64,000 nt of DNA from Apium graveolens (lineage: Eukaryota; Streptophyta; Magnoliopsida; Apiales; Apiaceae). The translations under genes were made by a program, and so were the position numbers. Below, piece by piece: positions 1-13,482 of this stretch. The number at the start of each line of letters is the position of its first letter. Position 1 is the first letter of the stretch. The notes below the pieces were generated by a model. It worked only from the letters and a program-made list of their open reading frames with translations. It searched no databases and was not told the DNA's origin. The stretch spans positions 39,773,593-39,837,592 of the forward strand of contig NC_133655.1 in assembly GCF_009905375.1 (NCBI RefSeq). The letters are read 5' to 3'.

Positions 1-1267
1 CATTTATTGGAAAGCATCTGTTAAAACTTAATATTTTTACTTAGGGATTTTTAATTTAGAACGATCATGATCCCATCATAAAGAGATTCCCAATTTTTTC
101 TTGAATAAAATACTTCAAATCAATACTCGTCAATGGTTTGATTTCCAGGTAGTGGAGGAGTCACATCGGTCTCGCTTAAAACCCACAGCCTTACAAGTTC
201 TATGAACCCGTTGTTGAAAAAATCGCCCATGTCGGAAATAAAGAAGATTCGTATTTCATTCCGTGTTTCATAAACACGAGAATCTCATGATCGTTTGTTA
301 ATTTTAAATCTTGAGTCGTTACAGATTTTATCTTGTTTAAAGGCATGACATGGGTGATGTATCTAATACATACATGCATCATTAATTTAATTAAAACATG
401 CATTTTCTACTTTATACATACTATTTATACATCATATGAAAAGTGCATAAAGTAAACGTGCAATATTTATGGCCCAATCCTATATGATCTTTTCAGGCTA
501 ATGAAAAGATCAAGGTCAATCTATGGTGTAAAAAATAACTATTACATATGTCTTCTCTATTGCTTCCATTGCCTCCTTGGCCTCCATAGGATGCCTCCTT
601 ATTCCCTTGTCCTTCTTGGATGTTATATTAAGAATTATACTAATGAACTTACAAAGGAACTCGAGTTACATTCGAGATAAAACAACTACAAATAGAAAAT
701 GACATGCAAGTCGTATTTATTACAAACCAAAAGAATAAACCATTACAACTAAGGTCTTAAGGCCATAACTATGCATCATGCTCAAGTAACCTTTAAAGAA
801 CATGATAGATCATTTAAAGATGACATACTATTTATCACTTATCATGATCTAATCAAGAATAATAAATAAGTAAAGTATATGTCATAAGCACAAATTTAAA
901 CGAAACCCTAAATCGCGGATCGACCTATTATAAAATTAAAATATTATTTACCCAATTTATAAAATTATTAAAATTTAACAAGATTCGTGATTCGAACGGA
1001 CGGAGGATGATTGAAGGAAATGAAAGAATCTTCCAGATGATTGGAGAAGAATCATATTCTTATCAACAAAATTGAGACGTTGCGTGATCGATGGTTAATC
1101 TACGCAACATAAAGGAAACTAGAAGCAATGATTATAAATTTTGTAAGGACGCGATATGATAGAATTATTAAAGCTTTGAATTTGGAGGCATTTCCAGAAG
1201 ACATTCTGAAGTTATAATGTGACCTAAATGGTGAATCTCTCATTCGAATGGTTTCTGAAGGCATATG
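1..1267 (-). mobile_element. Probable internal region of Copia-1 (5' part, cut by window edge)
   Basis: This AT-rich stretch has no convincing coding match on either strand; all open frames are short. It is assigned to the internal region of a minus-strand Copia element only because it abuts an LTR end at 1268 and because, read on the minus strand, 1267 to about 1250 resembles a decayed methionine-tRNA primer site (ATGCCTTCAGAAACC against the usual ATGGTATCAGAGC form). No gag motif was recognised, so this may be a leader, a degraded gag or unrelated DNA. Confidence 0.35.
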
Positions 1268-2798
1268 TGTTGGGTTCTGAGGCATAAAACACAACGGATA
1301 AACGTAAATAAAACAAAATATTTTGAAACCCAAGAACAGGATCCATGTATAATTGTTGGAAGATTATGGAGATAATGATTCATACCTTTCAAGAGCATAA
1401 CTTTCACGAACTCAACGGAGATCTTAGCTATCACGCTTTATGTCTACCTTTCGGAGAAACACCTCTATGGTATCCACACGAGCACCTCCAAGAATGTCTC
1501 ACGAACTTGACTACGGAATGGATGTACTAGCCTCCTTCTTGACGATCCGAATTGCCTCTACCTCTCTTTGCTGCTAGGGTTTTCTCCAAAACATAACTTA
1601 CCTCTTAACCTATCATTATCTATTTATAATGACTGATTAAAAGGCCCATAACAGCAAAGCCCAACCCTAATAGGTATATGATTAAATAATAAATATGAAT
1701 TTCTAGTATTTAATTAATAACTAAGTCATACTTAATTATTATGGGCAAAAACATTCCCTTTAGATTGAATTTATATTATCTCAATTAAGTCTTACTTAAT
1801 TATAATAAAATTCAAATAATCATCAATTAATTTAAATCCACAATTTAAATTAACTATTCCATTAAGTGCTCTATTTGTGTAACCCTATAGGCTAATATTT
1901 AATTAGCAATAATTTTATTCTCTAATAAAATTATAAACAATAAGTGGTATCTAGTAATACATCATTGTTACCCAATTAAATAATAATTAAATCGTTATTA
2001 GATAAAACCTTTCGTGATTAATGTTTTTCGTGTAATATAATCCTTTTAACCATACATATTATAGATTAAACTCGAGGCATGTATTTAGTCATCCTCTTCA
2101 ACATTTAATCCGGGTTTACTTGATCCATGAGTAGATATCAAGATAAATCATTATTTGAGCATGGCCATGCTTTTTATAATCTCACTCAATCAAGAGGGCA
2201 ATAATATCTCTCCTAATTATAGGAGGGTTAAATCCTTTATCTATCATTCATATTTCTCATATGACTCATGATATACCCGATGTCCACTTTTATCATCACC
2301 CGATCAAAAGTAACTTTTAATGTAGCCAAAGTATATTAATCCTCGTATAGAAATATAATGATTTCAAGTCAAAGGATTGTTACACCATTATCACTGTGAG
2401 TCTTTCTTATGACTTTATTAAACATGAAGAATCTCACCGTGGGTCTGTCCAGTACCATGTTCTTTCACATGTACCTATGTATTGACTTTAGTATTCCCAT
2501 ACTTATAACCAATGAGATGTGGTTATCTTGTCAAACAAGATACTAGTCTATCTATGTATTATTATTGTGCTATATAATAATACTCAACTAGGGACCTTTA
2601 AGAATATGATATATTATATAATCTCAAGTTCAAGTCATGTACTTAAACTATACAATGTCTATCATGATTCTAAGGACATTTATTATGCAAACAAAATATC
2701 GCAATAATTAAGGTCATAATAAATACATTTATTGAATGATCAACTGACATAAAGATTTAAAAGAATAATGTATTGCCTCTAGGGCACCTACACTAACA
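1268..2798 (-). repeat. Copia-1 LTR, 1,531 bp, minus strand
   Basis: Read on the minus strand the LTR starts TGTTAGTGTAGGTGCCCTAG at 2798, a form typical of plant Copia LTRs, and ends CCCAACA at 1268. Segments around 1855-2010 match, in reverse, the plus-strand Copia LTR at 12566-13313 (shared text around the CCTATAGGGT block), so the two are copies of one family in opposite orientation. The right flank (2799-2803, ATACG) is the candidate target duplication; its partner lies outside the window. The insertion interrupts Gypsy-A. Confidence 0.7.
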
Positions 2799-5700
2799 AT
2801 ACGTAAGTGAAGCGTGGAAGGTGATCAACACTGACATTCTTTCTTCTAATACGATAGCATATCTTCTTCTTAATTCTTGAGTACGTATGAGCTCTTCTAT
2901 TGATAAATCATATGAGATGAAAACAAAAGAAAATTTATTGTATTCCATATGAATTGTTCCTCTTCTAAAATTCTTGATTCCTGAGTGAGACAACAGTGTT
3001 GTGATATGATGCTTTGTCGAAATGACGAAGAGTCGGGTGGGACGCCACCAAATCATGTGTTGTATGCCATATAATCTGAATGACTGGCCATCTTGAATAC
3101 GAATATGGTTGTCTCATTCATATCTAAATCTTCACTCATTCTTTTCCTTCAATTTATTGACTTACATATTCTTCCAACTGTTTGTTGCATTGATATTCTT
3201 TATCCGATTCTTTTCAATCAAAATCATATTTACAAACTCTCCTCTTGCATAGAGTCTGTTCTTTGACGATTATAAAAGAAATGGAATAGTTCCGTGTGAC
3301 AGGTAGAATTACGTATCGAAGGAGGATATGATTGCAACCCGATAAATAGTGGACATCTGTGAGAAAGAAAATAATGGATACACCGACAATGTGGACATGG
3401 CGAAGACATCAAGTCAGATAGTTGTTCTTGCTACGAGGATCTCATCAGAACGGTAGATTACTAACGCGATGCACTTCGAATTGGAAGATTTCGATTAGAA
3501 ATGAATCGTTAGTGAACCGTAATAATTAGATTAATTACAAAATAAGGAAGTATAGTGGTGTGTGTCAGACAGAGCAAACGAGTATCTGGACGACAATTAA
3601 AGATCAAGAAAATTCTGAATAATTATTCAAACATGCAATTACTACGTGAAGCATCCATTCGTCGCGGGAAGATATTTGTCGTGAAGATTCAAGATGGAAG
3701 AAATCTTAAATATAATCGAACTCCGAACATGTTCTTCAAGAAATTGTGAAGTTCTTTAATTTGCGTATATAAGTTATGGTGAATTTAATGCTCATACCCG
3801 GGCCAGTGACGAAAGTTTGATACGGAACCATAAGTGGAGATGAAGCAATTGTGACTCGACTGTGAAACCTTTTAATAAATAATGATATAACGATTAAGTT
3901 TCCACCAGATTACAACGATAATAAGGAAGACCATGCGCGGTTATTAAAAGATAAACCGATTAATAATGGTCAGAAATAAATTAAAAGAATCACGAAATCA
4001 AATTTTAAGTTCATTGATAACAATTCGTAATATTCTAAAAGAAATGAAAAATGTATGGTTTTATTAATCATTGATAAGAAAGTTATTGGTTCATGCTAGT
4101 GAGAAGAATATTTTCAAGAACTGAAGGTTCAAGATAAAGCAAAGAGATTCCATTGTCTGTAATAATGGTCCAGGAAAGACGCGAATGTAAATCCATGTCA
4201 AATTACGATTGAATAGAAGTTGCTGTGAAGTACTGGGAAACTCCCAAATACAAGTATCTGATGTAAGACAGAGGCTGACGAAGTCCGCAAGTGAACTCGA
4301 GAAAAAAGAAATGTTGATCAGTTGGAAAAAGCCAAATATGCGATCAATGATGATTTAAACGAGGTTAAGAAAATCACTATCGATGAATTTTAATAATTCT
4401 ATTAATAAGAATTTAAATATTATAAATAAAAGCCTGCATTCTAGCATTAACTTCAGAAATGATTTATCTAATAATGAACATATTAATATTATCAAGAAAA
4501 GGAAATTTCTTATGTTTAAAAGAGAAAATGAATAATGAGAATGGAGAAATAAATAAGAAAAGAAGTGGAATCAAAAGAATGATAAAGAAATTTAATAAAT
4601 ATGATCCAGGATATAAGCAAGTTATGAACATCAGTTGTGCCAAAAATGACAGTAGAATGAAGTGAAACGCCGATAGTTGGAGATAGGAATTCGTTCCAAA
4701 AATGCGTGTAAACGGAAATGATTAAACAAAGGTATTAATGGTGAACTGCTAGAAAAGAATATTACAATGAATCTCATGTCGGAATTCTTTAAAATTAAAG
4801 TGAAGTGCAGGAGGTTCGAACGAATGATTTACCAAGGCTACCTCGGAGAATGAGGAAAGAATTTCTCGACGGTAACTGCATAGAGTCAGGCTGATGTCAA
4901 AAGCCCTGTATCGTACAACTCAATTGAGATGAAATGATGAGTAAAGGAAAACTTTAGAAATATGGAATAAAAGAATAATGAAATAAAGAGTGTTTTGCAC
5001 TGTGCACAAAAGTGATCATGGAAAAAGAGAATGGAGGTATGAAGTTACGCGTCGATTATCAGAAATTGTAAGTCTAAAGATTAAATGAACATAATGTACC
5101 AGGAGTATTTGGATAGTGTGATTGTATTTATGGATAACATCCTCGCTAATTCAAGGACTAAGGAAGACCAAGTTGAACGCCTGAAGATATGCCTGCGAAG
5201 AGTTGAAAAATTGAAACTGCATTCTCAGCTTCAAAGGTATGAATTCTGGTTATAATTGATTATAAGCTATGATTGCTTGGTTAACTACCAACCAGGAAAG
5301 GTCCATTTAGGGATATATGTTTTGAATAGAAAGAAAAGAGTGAATATCATTAAGATTGTTGGGAAATGGTTAAAAGAATTGGAAAAGTTAGAAATTGAAG
5401 AATAGGTTTTGATCTGTCATCTGGGTTATGCTGATACTTACTTTGTTGTTGGATATCAAAGGTGGTATTAATACAGATGATTGATGTTGACTTCAGTATG
5501 AGACGTTGTGAGCATCAAAGTTTGTATTGATATCTAATTTGATAGGAGAACAAAATGAGTATTAGTACCAAGAGACAAGGTTTTGAATAAAATTATGATT
5601 CATTTTGTTCCAAACTAATAAATTTCCTTTCAGATAGTAAAAGATTCTCGCTTGATGAATTAACTTGATAGTGATTGGAAAGAAATTGAGATATACTAAA

Positions 5701-6302
5701 AAGTGGTGAGTTAAATGCAATTGCCAAGATTTTCCTTTAGTTTTTAGTTTTTGAATAGATTCAGAATATTTTGAAGTATAAGATAACATGAGCTTAGTAT
5801 ATCGGGCACAGATAAATGAAAAGTACAAGAGATCGATTCAAAATTCTCGAATACAATTGGAGAATGATCATAGGTCAGACTAAACGAATAGAAGGAGACG
5901 TGAAGAGTAAAGTAGAACAATCAGTGAAAATGGAAGATTCATGAGCACAAATTATTAGAATTAGAACCAAAATAAGGTTAGTACAAACTAAGTTAGTCCT
6001 TTGAGACAGTAAGAAAATAGATAGAGCGATTGCGAATGAGTTGGCCTTGTTGTTACGGGCAAAACGAGTTTATAAGATGTTCAAATGAATATGACTAAAA
6101 AGAGTAATTTAGCTCAATATGTATAAAATGAAGGTTTAAGTCAAATTGCGTGAGTAACTGATAGATTTGATGACGGTAAGAGGCCGTTGAGTTGTGATTA
6201 AGGTGATGAGAACTGAGAAATTATAAGAGAGATACTTGGAAAACATCATGGTTTGTTCCCTAGCATGATTCCGAGGACAAAATCCTTTTAAGGGGGGAAG
6301 GA
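2799..6302 (+). pseudogene. Gypsy-A decayed pol/internal region
   Basis: No long ORF remains, but pieces of a Ty3/gypsy pol can be read in order on the plus strand. A fragment near 4890-4950 resembles the APYR...EM segment before reverse transcriptase. 5025-5070 reads as a GGMKLRVDYQKL block corresponding to the usual [10 protein letters not shown]. 5095-5240 corresponds to the RT catalytic region, with VFMDNIL where FIDDIL is expected (second catalytic Asp lost). 5262-5345 gives YDCLVNYQPGK, matching the RNase H tail. 6210-6290 resembles the usual pol C terminus. Many stops and frameshifts separate these pieces, so it cannot make a functional protein. The part upstream of about 4880 is not recognisable. 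The 5' end is cut off by Copia-1. Confidence 0.65.
6287..6302 (+). other. Polypurine tract of Gypsy-A
   Basis: A purine run (AAGGGGGGAAGGA) lies immediately before the TGTAACG that opens the LTR at 6303. This is the plus-strand primer position of an LTR element and sets the orientation of Gypsy-A. Confidence 0.75.
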
Positions 6303-9300
6303 TGTAACGTATGGGAAATATTATGTAATTATTTTTATCAATTTATAATGATTATTAGATTTTATGTGAATTTTTGGTGAATTATTTGATGATGGATAAT
6401 AATATTTGGATGTTTATTTCTGATAAAAATTGAGATATTTTAATTTCCAATTATCCAGAATTAAATCTAGACAGTTTTGGTATTTTTCTGGTAAATTTTG
6501 GATTATCATATGATTTTATAAGATTTATAGAATTAATAATGATTATTTTATAAAATTACTTTTTAATCAAGAATCGTCCCACTTCAACCGTTTTTGCATT
6601 TTTACAACCCGAAACTCTTCCGAAAACTCCTTCCTAACCTAATCTGATAATTTTGAACACTTTTCATGTTTTGACTTTTTCGATCCGGGGTACGGTTGGA
6701 TCTGTACGAGTCCCGGTGTGAAATTTTTGATACGCAAATCATTTTATATATCGATAAAAAATCATATTCTTAAAAGGCGAGACATTATTACCTTATTTTT
6801 GTATAAAGTATTTTATAGGAAGCTCTGTTTTGATACTTACCCAAGTCTGGTGTTAAAATCGTATCGTTATATGGTTACTTAACGGCTAAGTAACTTATTT
6901 TCGGATCCAATATGTAAATGTGATTATGGAATTATTAAGTAAATAAAATATGCGATGAGTCTGTCAGCTGTGCTTTGTTTTATTAGTAATTGTGTGTGAT
7001 TTGTTGGGTACAAAGATCAATTGTATAGTTAATTATTGAATTGTACAAATTGTTTTGCTTTTAAAATTATTTTATTGAATATTTATTCTCATAAATATTA
7101 AAATTGTTTCAAAAATTATTTTTATGCTTTTATAATTTCAATGTTTATTTTTAATAGTTTGTTAAATTCAGAAATCAATATTCTATCAACTATTTATCTT
7201 TAAATGATTTTCTGATTGCATTTAATTGCAAAATCAGTATTTAATTCCATAATGCTTCAAAAATCTCGAAAATTTCATTTTATTAAGTTTGAAATAATTC
7301 AAGAATTTTAAAATTATCTCGGAAATTTTCTGGCTTTTATTTAACTGCACGAGCATTCGTTAAATGGTGAATGTGGGTCTGAATGGGCGTTTCAAAATAA
7401 TAATAATAATAATAATACTTTTTAAAAATATAAAATTTTCATGATAATTAGTTTTAATTCCATCGAGAATTTTTAAACATGTTCGGATAAATTCTCGGGT
7501 TAATTTGGACCGTAAATTAACCGTCAAATTACAAGTGTAGTGTTAAATTCAAGATTTACAGATTTTAATAAACACGAAATGGAACATATAATTATGTTTG
7601 TGCATATCTATTCCCAATTAACCTGTCTCTCCCATCTAATTTCTTGTCTCTCTCTCTCATTTACAGTCTCTCTCTCCCAAATCCATCTCTCTCGACCTCC
7701 CTTTTTCTCACCTTTTTCTCTCATTCACCTCCCCCACCTTCGTTTCCCTGTCTTGGTAAGTTTTCCCCGTTTCCGCCACGTTTTTACGGCCGCTGCCCCT
7801 GTGTTCCGTCGCCGCCTGCCTTGCTTTCCCGGCGGGTATGGTGGCGCATGAATGGGGGGTTGCGATTAAGTATTATATGTGTGTATGGTGTGTGTAATAT
7901 ACAGTGTGTGTGTGTGTGCGATTTTGTGTGTGTGTGAGTTGTGTATGTTCTCTGTGTGTAGGCTGCTGTGTGTGTTGGTTGATGTGTATGTTGTTTCCCT
8001 TTCCCCTATTTCATTTTTCCGGTCGCCTCCCTCGCTGTGTTTTCTGGCGAGTGGTGGCGCGTGGTTCGCTTGTTGCGTGTGCTCCTCCTGTTGGACTGGT
8101 CGGGGTTCTGTGTTGTTAATTGAATCCCTATCTGATATTTTTTGGAAATAAAACTTGAATGAATTTCAATGATTTTCGAATTATGATTTTAATTATTCAA
8201 AATTATTAATCGGTGAAATTTTGCATTGGAAACCCGAAAATTTAATCGGGTACCCGCAAAATTTTATCGTCGTCGGCGATGAGCTTCGGCGAGCCGACGG
8301 TGGACGATTATGATTTTAATCTGAGTCCTAAAGTATAAATAAATAAAATTAGTTCGTGAAATTAATTTCGAAACAAAAATTACGAATCAAAATGCGAATA
8401 ACCATTATAAATAATTGAAATTACATTGGTGTTTGGGATTTGTGGATTGGTTGTTTTTGGATTGTTGTTGTGAATTTGACGTCGATTTGATTTCAACGGG
8501 TAGGACGATAAACAAAGGAGACGTTGCCCGGGTTTCGGGAAATTAATTCCGAAAATACGGGGATGTACCCCACAATCATCGAAGACGTCGAACGAGAATA
8601 AATATACATACATATATATATGAAGTTATATTATACGAAACCAAATTACGTGTTGTGATGAAATATTTCATAAATACTTGATTACCCTGTTTTTCAAAAT
8701 GACAAGTATACGTAATTTCAAAAAATAAACACCGAACCGAGTTTCAAAAATGTGAACCATAATTGCTATGTGTATTTCAGTATTACATATAAATATGAGT
8801 TGGGCTATGAAATCACATGGGTAGAAGTGATAGTGATATTAAGTTGAGCTTAAGCGATTATCTGAGTTAGGGTATTTTAACCCTGTAGGTACTAGACGGA
8901 GAAACCCGAGTATCGACATCGGAATAGGAATAATCTAGTGATTAGACGTTAAGATCAACGAAGTTTCAATCGAAGGGCCTGAGTGTTGGGATCGTATCCA
9001 AAATGGGATAGTAGTTGAAAGATAAAGTTGAACGTTCAAGTCGAACCAAATTCAGCCAGTATTAGCGATTAAAGCTTATCGAGGCAAGTATTCCTGATTT
9101 TTCTTTTAAAATAATGCAAATATTATTTCGTTCCTATTCTAAGTTCAGAATAGTTAAATGTTTTACATTTCGTTGCAATTACTATGATTATGCATGTTCT
9201 TTTCATTATTGTTCCTATAATTCGATTGCTCTCTTGAGCAAATACCCATTCTTTCGGGTTATTTGCGAACCCTGAATTGGGATGTTTTGAATTCAAAATG

Positions 9301-10081
9301 ATTTGACATCAAAACACTCTCCGGGCTGGATGTTTACTGTAAGGGCCAATGATGAGCTGGATCCTATGGGTCGGGAATAGACCGGACCCTTGGGCGATAG
9401 AGCCTAGGTACCTGAATGGATCTATACGGTTGGGTATAGATCTATATTGTATCCTGACTGATCAGTAGGGTATAAGTGTGAACTAGTGTCCAGTCTAATT
9501 TGTTGTTGATCGCCATTAACGGCATTCTCTCTCTCGAAAGGTTTTATGATTCCAAAACCGGAAAAAACCCTGATTCAGGAGATGAATTGGGGGAATCGCT
9601 TATCATTTTTGGATTTATAGTTAAAGGCTGGTGACAACCAACGTTTACTCGCTCAACTCACTCAAACAAATAGATTTGTTTAAAAATTGTTTAAAGATTT
9701 GTCCGGAAATTTTCCTTTGATATTAATGCTTGGAACTCAAATTATATACATGCTGGGGATTTTTGGCTCACTCTTGCTTTGTAAATTCTTATTTCTTCCT
9801 GAAACAGATAAGGTTAAGAGTGAGTTGCTTTAATAGACAGCAGAAGTTAGAGAAATCTCCGATGCGAGAGGTCAAAGATGTTAGAAGAATATGACAAGAG
9901 AATTAGTACAAAGGTATTTACATTTGTATTTTAGTTGTTGTAAGTTATAGAAGATTCGATTCTTGTTTCATACCATAACCTGTAAACGATCCGGATTCAA
10001 GGGGTTAGTTGTTTATTATTTTATTTTATGTAAAGATTGTTTCGTGACACCAAATCTTGACCCCGGATGTGGGTTGTTACA
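6303..10081 (+). repeat. Gypsy-A 3' LTR, about 3.8 kb
   Basis: Starts TGTAACG right after the polypurine tract and ends TTGTTACA at 10081. The length and layout resemble the chromovirus (Tekay-type) LTRs further right: a CT-rich stretch (7625-7740), then a TG-rich stretch (7870-7990), then AT-rich sequence. It also has a GC-type splice-donor-like site (GAG/GCAAGT at 9081-9089) and an acceptor-like CAG ending at 9806. Short ORFs at 7540-8151 are low-complexity by-products of the CT/TG tracts. An AAT microsatellite lies at 7396-7417. The candidate target duplication is AAGCC (10082-10086); its partner is outside the window. Confidence 0.78.
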
Positions 10082-11860
10082 AAGCCTCTCAATAGGCTCA
10101 GCACAATGAAATCCAATCTTCTGTGGAACTTCTTCTCTCTCTACTCCTATCAGATGATGCCAAAAAGGGGGACAAGGTAGTTAAGTCCAAATGCTCAACT
10201 ATCCGAATTCTGAAGAAAAAGGATGATTCTGAAGATGCCAGGGTAACCCTAGCAAGGGCAAAGGTCAAGGTCAAGGGCAAAACAGCAAAGTTTCTTCACA
10301 GAAACTAATTTCTGATCCTAGCAAATATTCTACACAGAAGAATAAAAGTTCTGAAGCCGTGAATGCTCAAGTTCTGAAAGCAAGTTCTGATGATCAAAGT
10401 CTGATGACAAAGCCTGATATTCTGATTCAGGCTAGAAGTCAAGACTCTCAGAAGTTTTTATAAACTCTAAAACTTAAGGGAAGGGAGACTACTGTCTACT
10501 ATAAAGATCCCAAGATTCAGACACTTGATGAAGAAATTGCTAGAAGATTGTTTCTCAAGCATAATCCTGAAATGGATTTAGAGATTCTAAAGGAGGAAGA
10601 AGTTAGATTTGCAGCTGAGAAGACAAATCTTAAATCTAAAGTTTCTAATGCAAAGAAACCTCTAAGGCCTAAGGCAAAAGGCATTGTGATCAAGGAAAGG
10701 TCAACTTCTGAGGCTTCAAAGCCCAAGACAAGATCACAAGTTGAAATTGATCCCAAGGCAAAAGGAAAAGGAAAGATTGATGAACCAACAAAGAACAAGA
10801 GATGAAGATTACTCAAATCCTGATGGATCCTGTGTGCAAGTTGGTTCAGGTTTTTGATGATGATGTTCTTGAAGATGAAACTATTGAAACTTTGAAAAGA
10901 AGAAAGGTGACAGAAGAATCTAAGACAACCTCTGACATAGCTCAAGTTGTTTAGAGTGAAGAAATTTTAGAACGGCAAGGTATAAATGAAATAACAAATC
11001 CTGATCAAGTCATCAAGAAATCAACCTCTGACAAAGCTCAAGTTGATTTGAGCAAGATGGCAATTGTTGATAAGAGGAAACTCCTATGGAAAAATGTTAA
11101 ACTATCAGATCCTAAGAAAAGTCAAATGTTATCTGATTTCATGACTGTTGGATTTAAAGCCGTAGAAGCAAGAGATAGAGCTGGATTTGGTTCTGAAGAA
11201 GCCAAGATTAAAACAGGAATTGAAGTAATTACCAGAGATCCATTTTTATTAACTGACAAAAAACTTGAGGAAGTTACACGGAAACACCTTGACAAGGTTA
11301 TATCTGTTCAAGTGGTACTGGATGCTCATGATAAGAGTATTGTCAAAGAAAAGCTGATTTTATTTCTTGAAGATGGAAGAATTTACAGAATGTGAGAATC
11401 AGATGTGCTGAACAAATCTCTGAAAGAACTTCAATTATTTCATTATCTTTTGGACATAAAGTCTGAGATTACCAGAAGATGGTCAAATTTCATCATGAAG
11501 ACTATAAGGGATAAAGCTAGAATCTCTGAATCAAGGGTTGTATAATTTATTCCAAAGATAGTTGAAGATGATGGAAGTGAAATTTCAATGAAGAAGAATT
11601 CTACTAAACTTGAAGTTATTCTAAAAGAGAAATGTCTGTGCTATAATGAAGACTCATCTCATCCAAGAGTAATCAAACTTGGTGAGGGATTTGAAAGAAA
11701 TCACATCTCAGCACTTAGGACTGCATTCTACCAGATTGGAAGTCAAGATGAAGAAATGAAGCAAGTCAACGCCACATTAGCTCAAGTCCTGAAAAATGCA
11801 GAAGAGAAGCTAATATCAAACTTTGTCAGGAATAACTTTAGATTCAGATTGATTCAATAA
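10082..11860 (+). pseudogene. SIRE-B extra ORF downstream of pol (broken)
   Basis: Open pieces at about 10123-10308, 10548-10805, 11048-11395 and 11588-11860 lie in three frames; the last two share a frame, separated by stops at 11393-11395 and near 11545. The first piece has LLLSDDAKKGDKVV, close to the QTDLLQKL...NKKGEKG segment of the SIRE-H extra ORF (minus strand near 58,660-58,760). The 11048 piece ends in KLILFLEDGRIYRM, matching the WLMEFMDDKGVRRFFRL style of SIRE-H. It is lysine-rich with helical stretches and has no catalytic motif I know. Extra ORFs after pol are known in SIRE/Maximus Copia elements and often called envelope-like; nothing here shows a membrane segment. Its 5' part was displaced by Gypsy-A. 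Confidence 0.62.
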
Positions 11861-11984
11861 GATTGGTAAAAGCTGCAAGGACTGTAAGTTGTAGTTAGTT
11901 GTCTAAATAAACTCTCATTATATTTGTACTTAAATGTTTTTGACATCATCTAATCTATTAACTTGTATATTTTTCATAATTTAC

Positions 11985-11998
11985 AAGTTGGGGGAGAT
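11985..11998 (+). other. Polypurine tract of SIRE-B
   Basis: Purine-rich GTTGGGGGAGAT directly precedes the LTR start TGTTAGATA at 11999. The same GGGGGAGATTGTT layout occurs, in reverse, at the SIRE-H LTR (56831-56848). Confidence 0.85.
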
Positions 11999-12565
11999 TG
12001 TTAGATATATTTGAGATATCATGTCTAATCTGATTTGTGTTTAGTTTTAGAACTTAATATCAGGACTTACTGGAAATCAAAACTTACTGAAGTTAGAACT
12101 TATATCAGAACTTAAGGCCATCAGGATTTATATCAGGACTTAAGTGCGGGTACTTCAGATAAGGAATGTAGCTGATTTACAGGATAGGGTCTGGACTAAA
12201 ACAAAGGAAGATATGCATGAAGAGTTGGACAGCTAGAAGACTTGTAGAAGATAATATCTGACTGATATATTTTAGGAGACATAATTATATTCCATATCAA
12301 TTAGAAGATATGTTGTAACTGTGTACTATATAAACACAGCTTAGGGTTTACAATATAAGTGTTATCATTCACGAGAACATTATTCATTGTAACCTAGCAG
12401 ATTTTAGTGATATTGTTCATCACTGAGAGAGTAGTTTAACCTACTTTATAACAGAGCTTATTATATTGAATAAACTTGATTATTGTTACATACTTGTGTT
12501 CTAAATCGATTTGATTGTATAAACACTATATTCAACCCCCTTCTATAGTGTTGTGTGACCTAACA
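11999..12565 (+). repeat. SIRE-B 3' LTR, 567 bp
   Basis: Begins TGTTAGATATATT after the polypurine tract and ends GTGTGACCTAACA at 12565, giving matching TGTTA/TAACA termini. A TATA-like TATATAAACAC lies near 12330. Its first 150 bp hold several variants of a TATCAGGACTTA motif (about 12048-12150). The next five bases, TTAAT (12566-12570), are the candidate target duplication, made in the Copia-C LTR. Confidence 0.85.
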
Positions 12566-13313
12566 TTAATCGATCACTCATTTAATTATTATTACTTGGG
12601 TAACAATGATGTATTACTAGATAACGCTCATTGTTTACGATTTTAAATTAGATTTAAAATTTGTTTCCAATGTAATAATAACCTATAGGGTCACACACAA
12701 AAAATGCTTAAAAGATTATTTAATTTAAATTGGATTTAAATTAAATTAAAGTAATTTGAATTATTTATAATATTAATTAAGTTTGACTTAATTAATTAGA
12801 TAAATAATGATATTCAAATTTACTAATATTAATTATGAAATTTATTTGTTAAATAATTAAGTGAAACTTAATTATAATACAAATAGGAATTTCAAATTAA
12901 TAAAAACTCGTAATTAGTTAAGAGTTATAATTCGTTTTCCTACTCTCTATATATTATCTCTTTTGTGGCTATTTTTGGTGTGCAAAAGACTTTTACTAAA
13001 ATCCTAGCCACCTAGGGAGAAGATGGAGAGAGCAAGAAGAAATGATTTTGTGCTATTACACATTTAATCCTTGCGTTCAAGCATTCGTGTGAATACCGAT
13101 AGAGCGTAGATCGTGAGAGCGGGATGCATGGTGATTGAACAAGCTTTGGATCTCCATTAGTCAACAAATGTGTAAAGCTTCTTAAGGTAAATAATCTAAT
13201 CTACGAATTAAATATCTATTCTTTGCATGGATCATGCGGTGTGTTTCAAAAATTCTTATTTTTCACGTTTTTAATTACTATTTCCATTGCGTTTATGTAT
13301 TCGAAACCCTTCA
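12566..13313 (+). repeat. Copia-C LTR, 3' portion
   Basis: Same family as the Copia-1 LTR, in the opposite orientation. Both contain the GGGTAACAATGATGTATTAC block and the CCTATAGGGT(C/T)ACAC block, followed by alternating AT-rich sequence. Roughly the first 800 bp of the LTR are missing on this side because SIRE-B inserted here; they should lie to the left of the window. The LTR ends CCCTTCA at 13313, just before the primer site. Confidence 0.7.
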
Positions 13314-13482
13314 ATGGCATCAGAGCTACTTGCGAAAAGTGTTTAATTCGTTTATGTGTTTACTGGTTTTATGATGATAACATGTATACAATATTCCACG
13401 ACTATTATGTATGACATTTTATATGTTTTACATGTTGTTATGTGTATATATGCGTATGCATGTATATGTTTTGAATATATGA
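13314..13482 (+). mobile_element. Copia-C primer-binding site and start of internal region
   Basis: TGGCATCAGAGC at 13315-13326 matches the initiator-Met-tRNA primer site TGGTATCAGAGC with one change, immediately after the LTR. The sequence then runs AT-rich to 13482, where Tekay-D inserted. The last five bases, TATGA (13478-13482), are duplicated at 32699-32703. Confidence 0.75.

Noticed and set aside
200..5828. Short ORFs of 60-103 codons in the first 6 kb
   Set aside because: AT-rich chance frames in LTR and decayed internal sequence; no motif and no shared copy elsewhere in the window.
7540..8151. Four overlapping ORFs of 71-103 codons
   Set aside because: They translate CT- and TG-rich tracts of the Gypsy-A LTR, in several frames at once, with no domain.
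1268..13313. Copia-1 and Copia-C LTRs as the two ends of one element
   Set aside because: They are in opposite orientation and separated by parts of Gypsy-A and SIRE-B, so they are two separate copies of one family.
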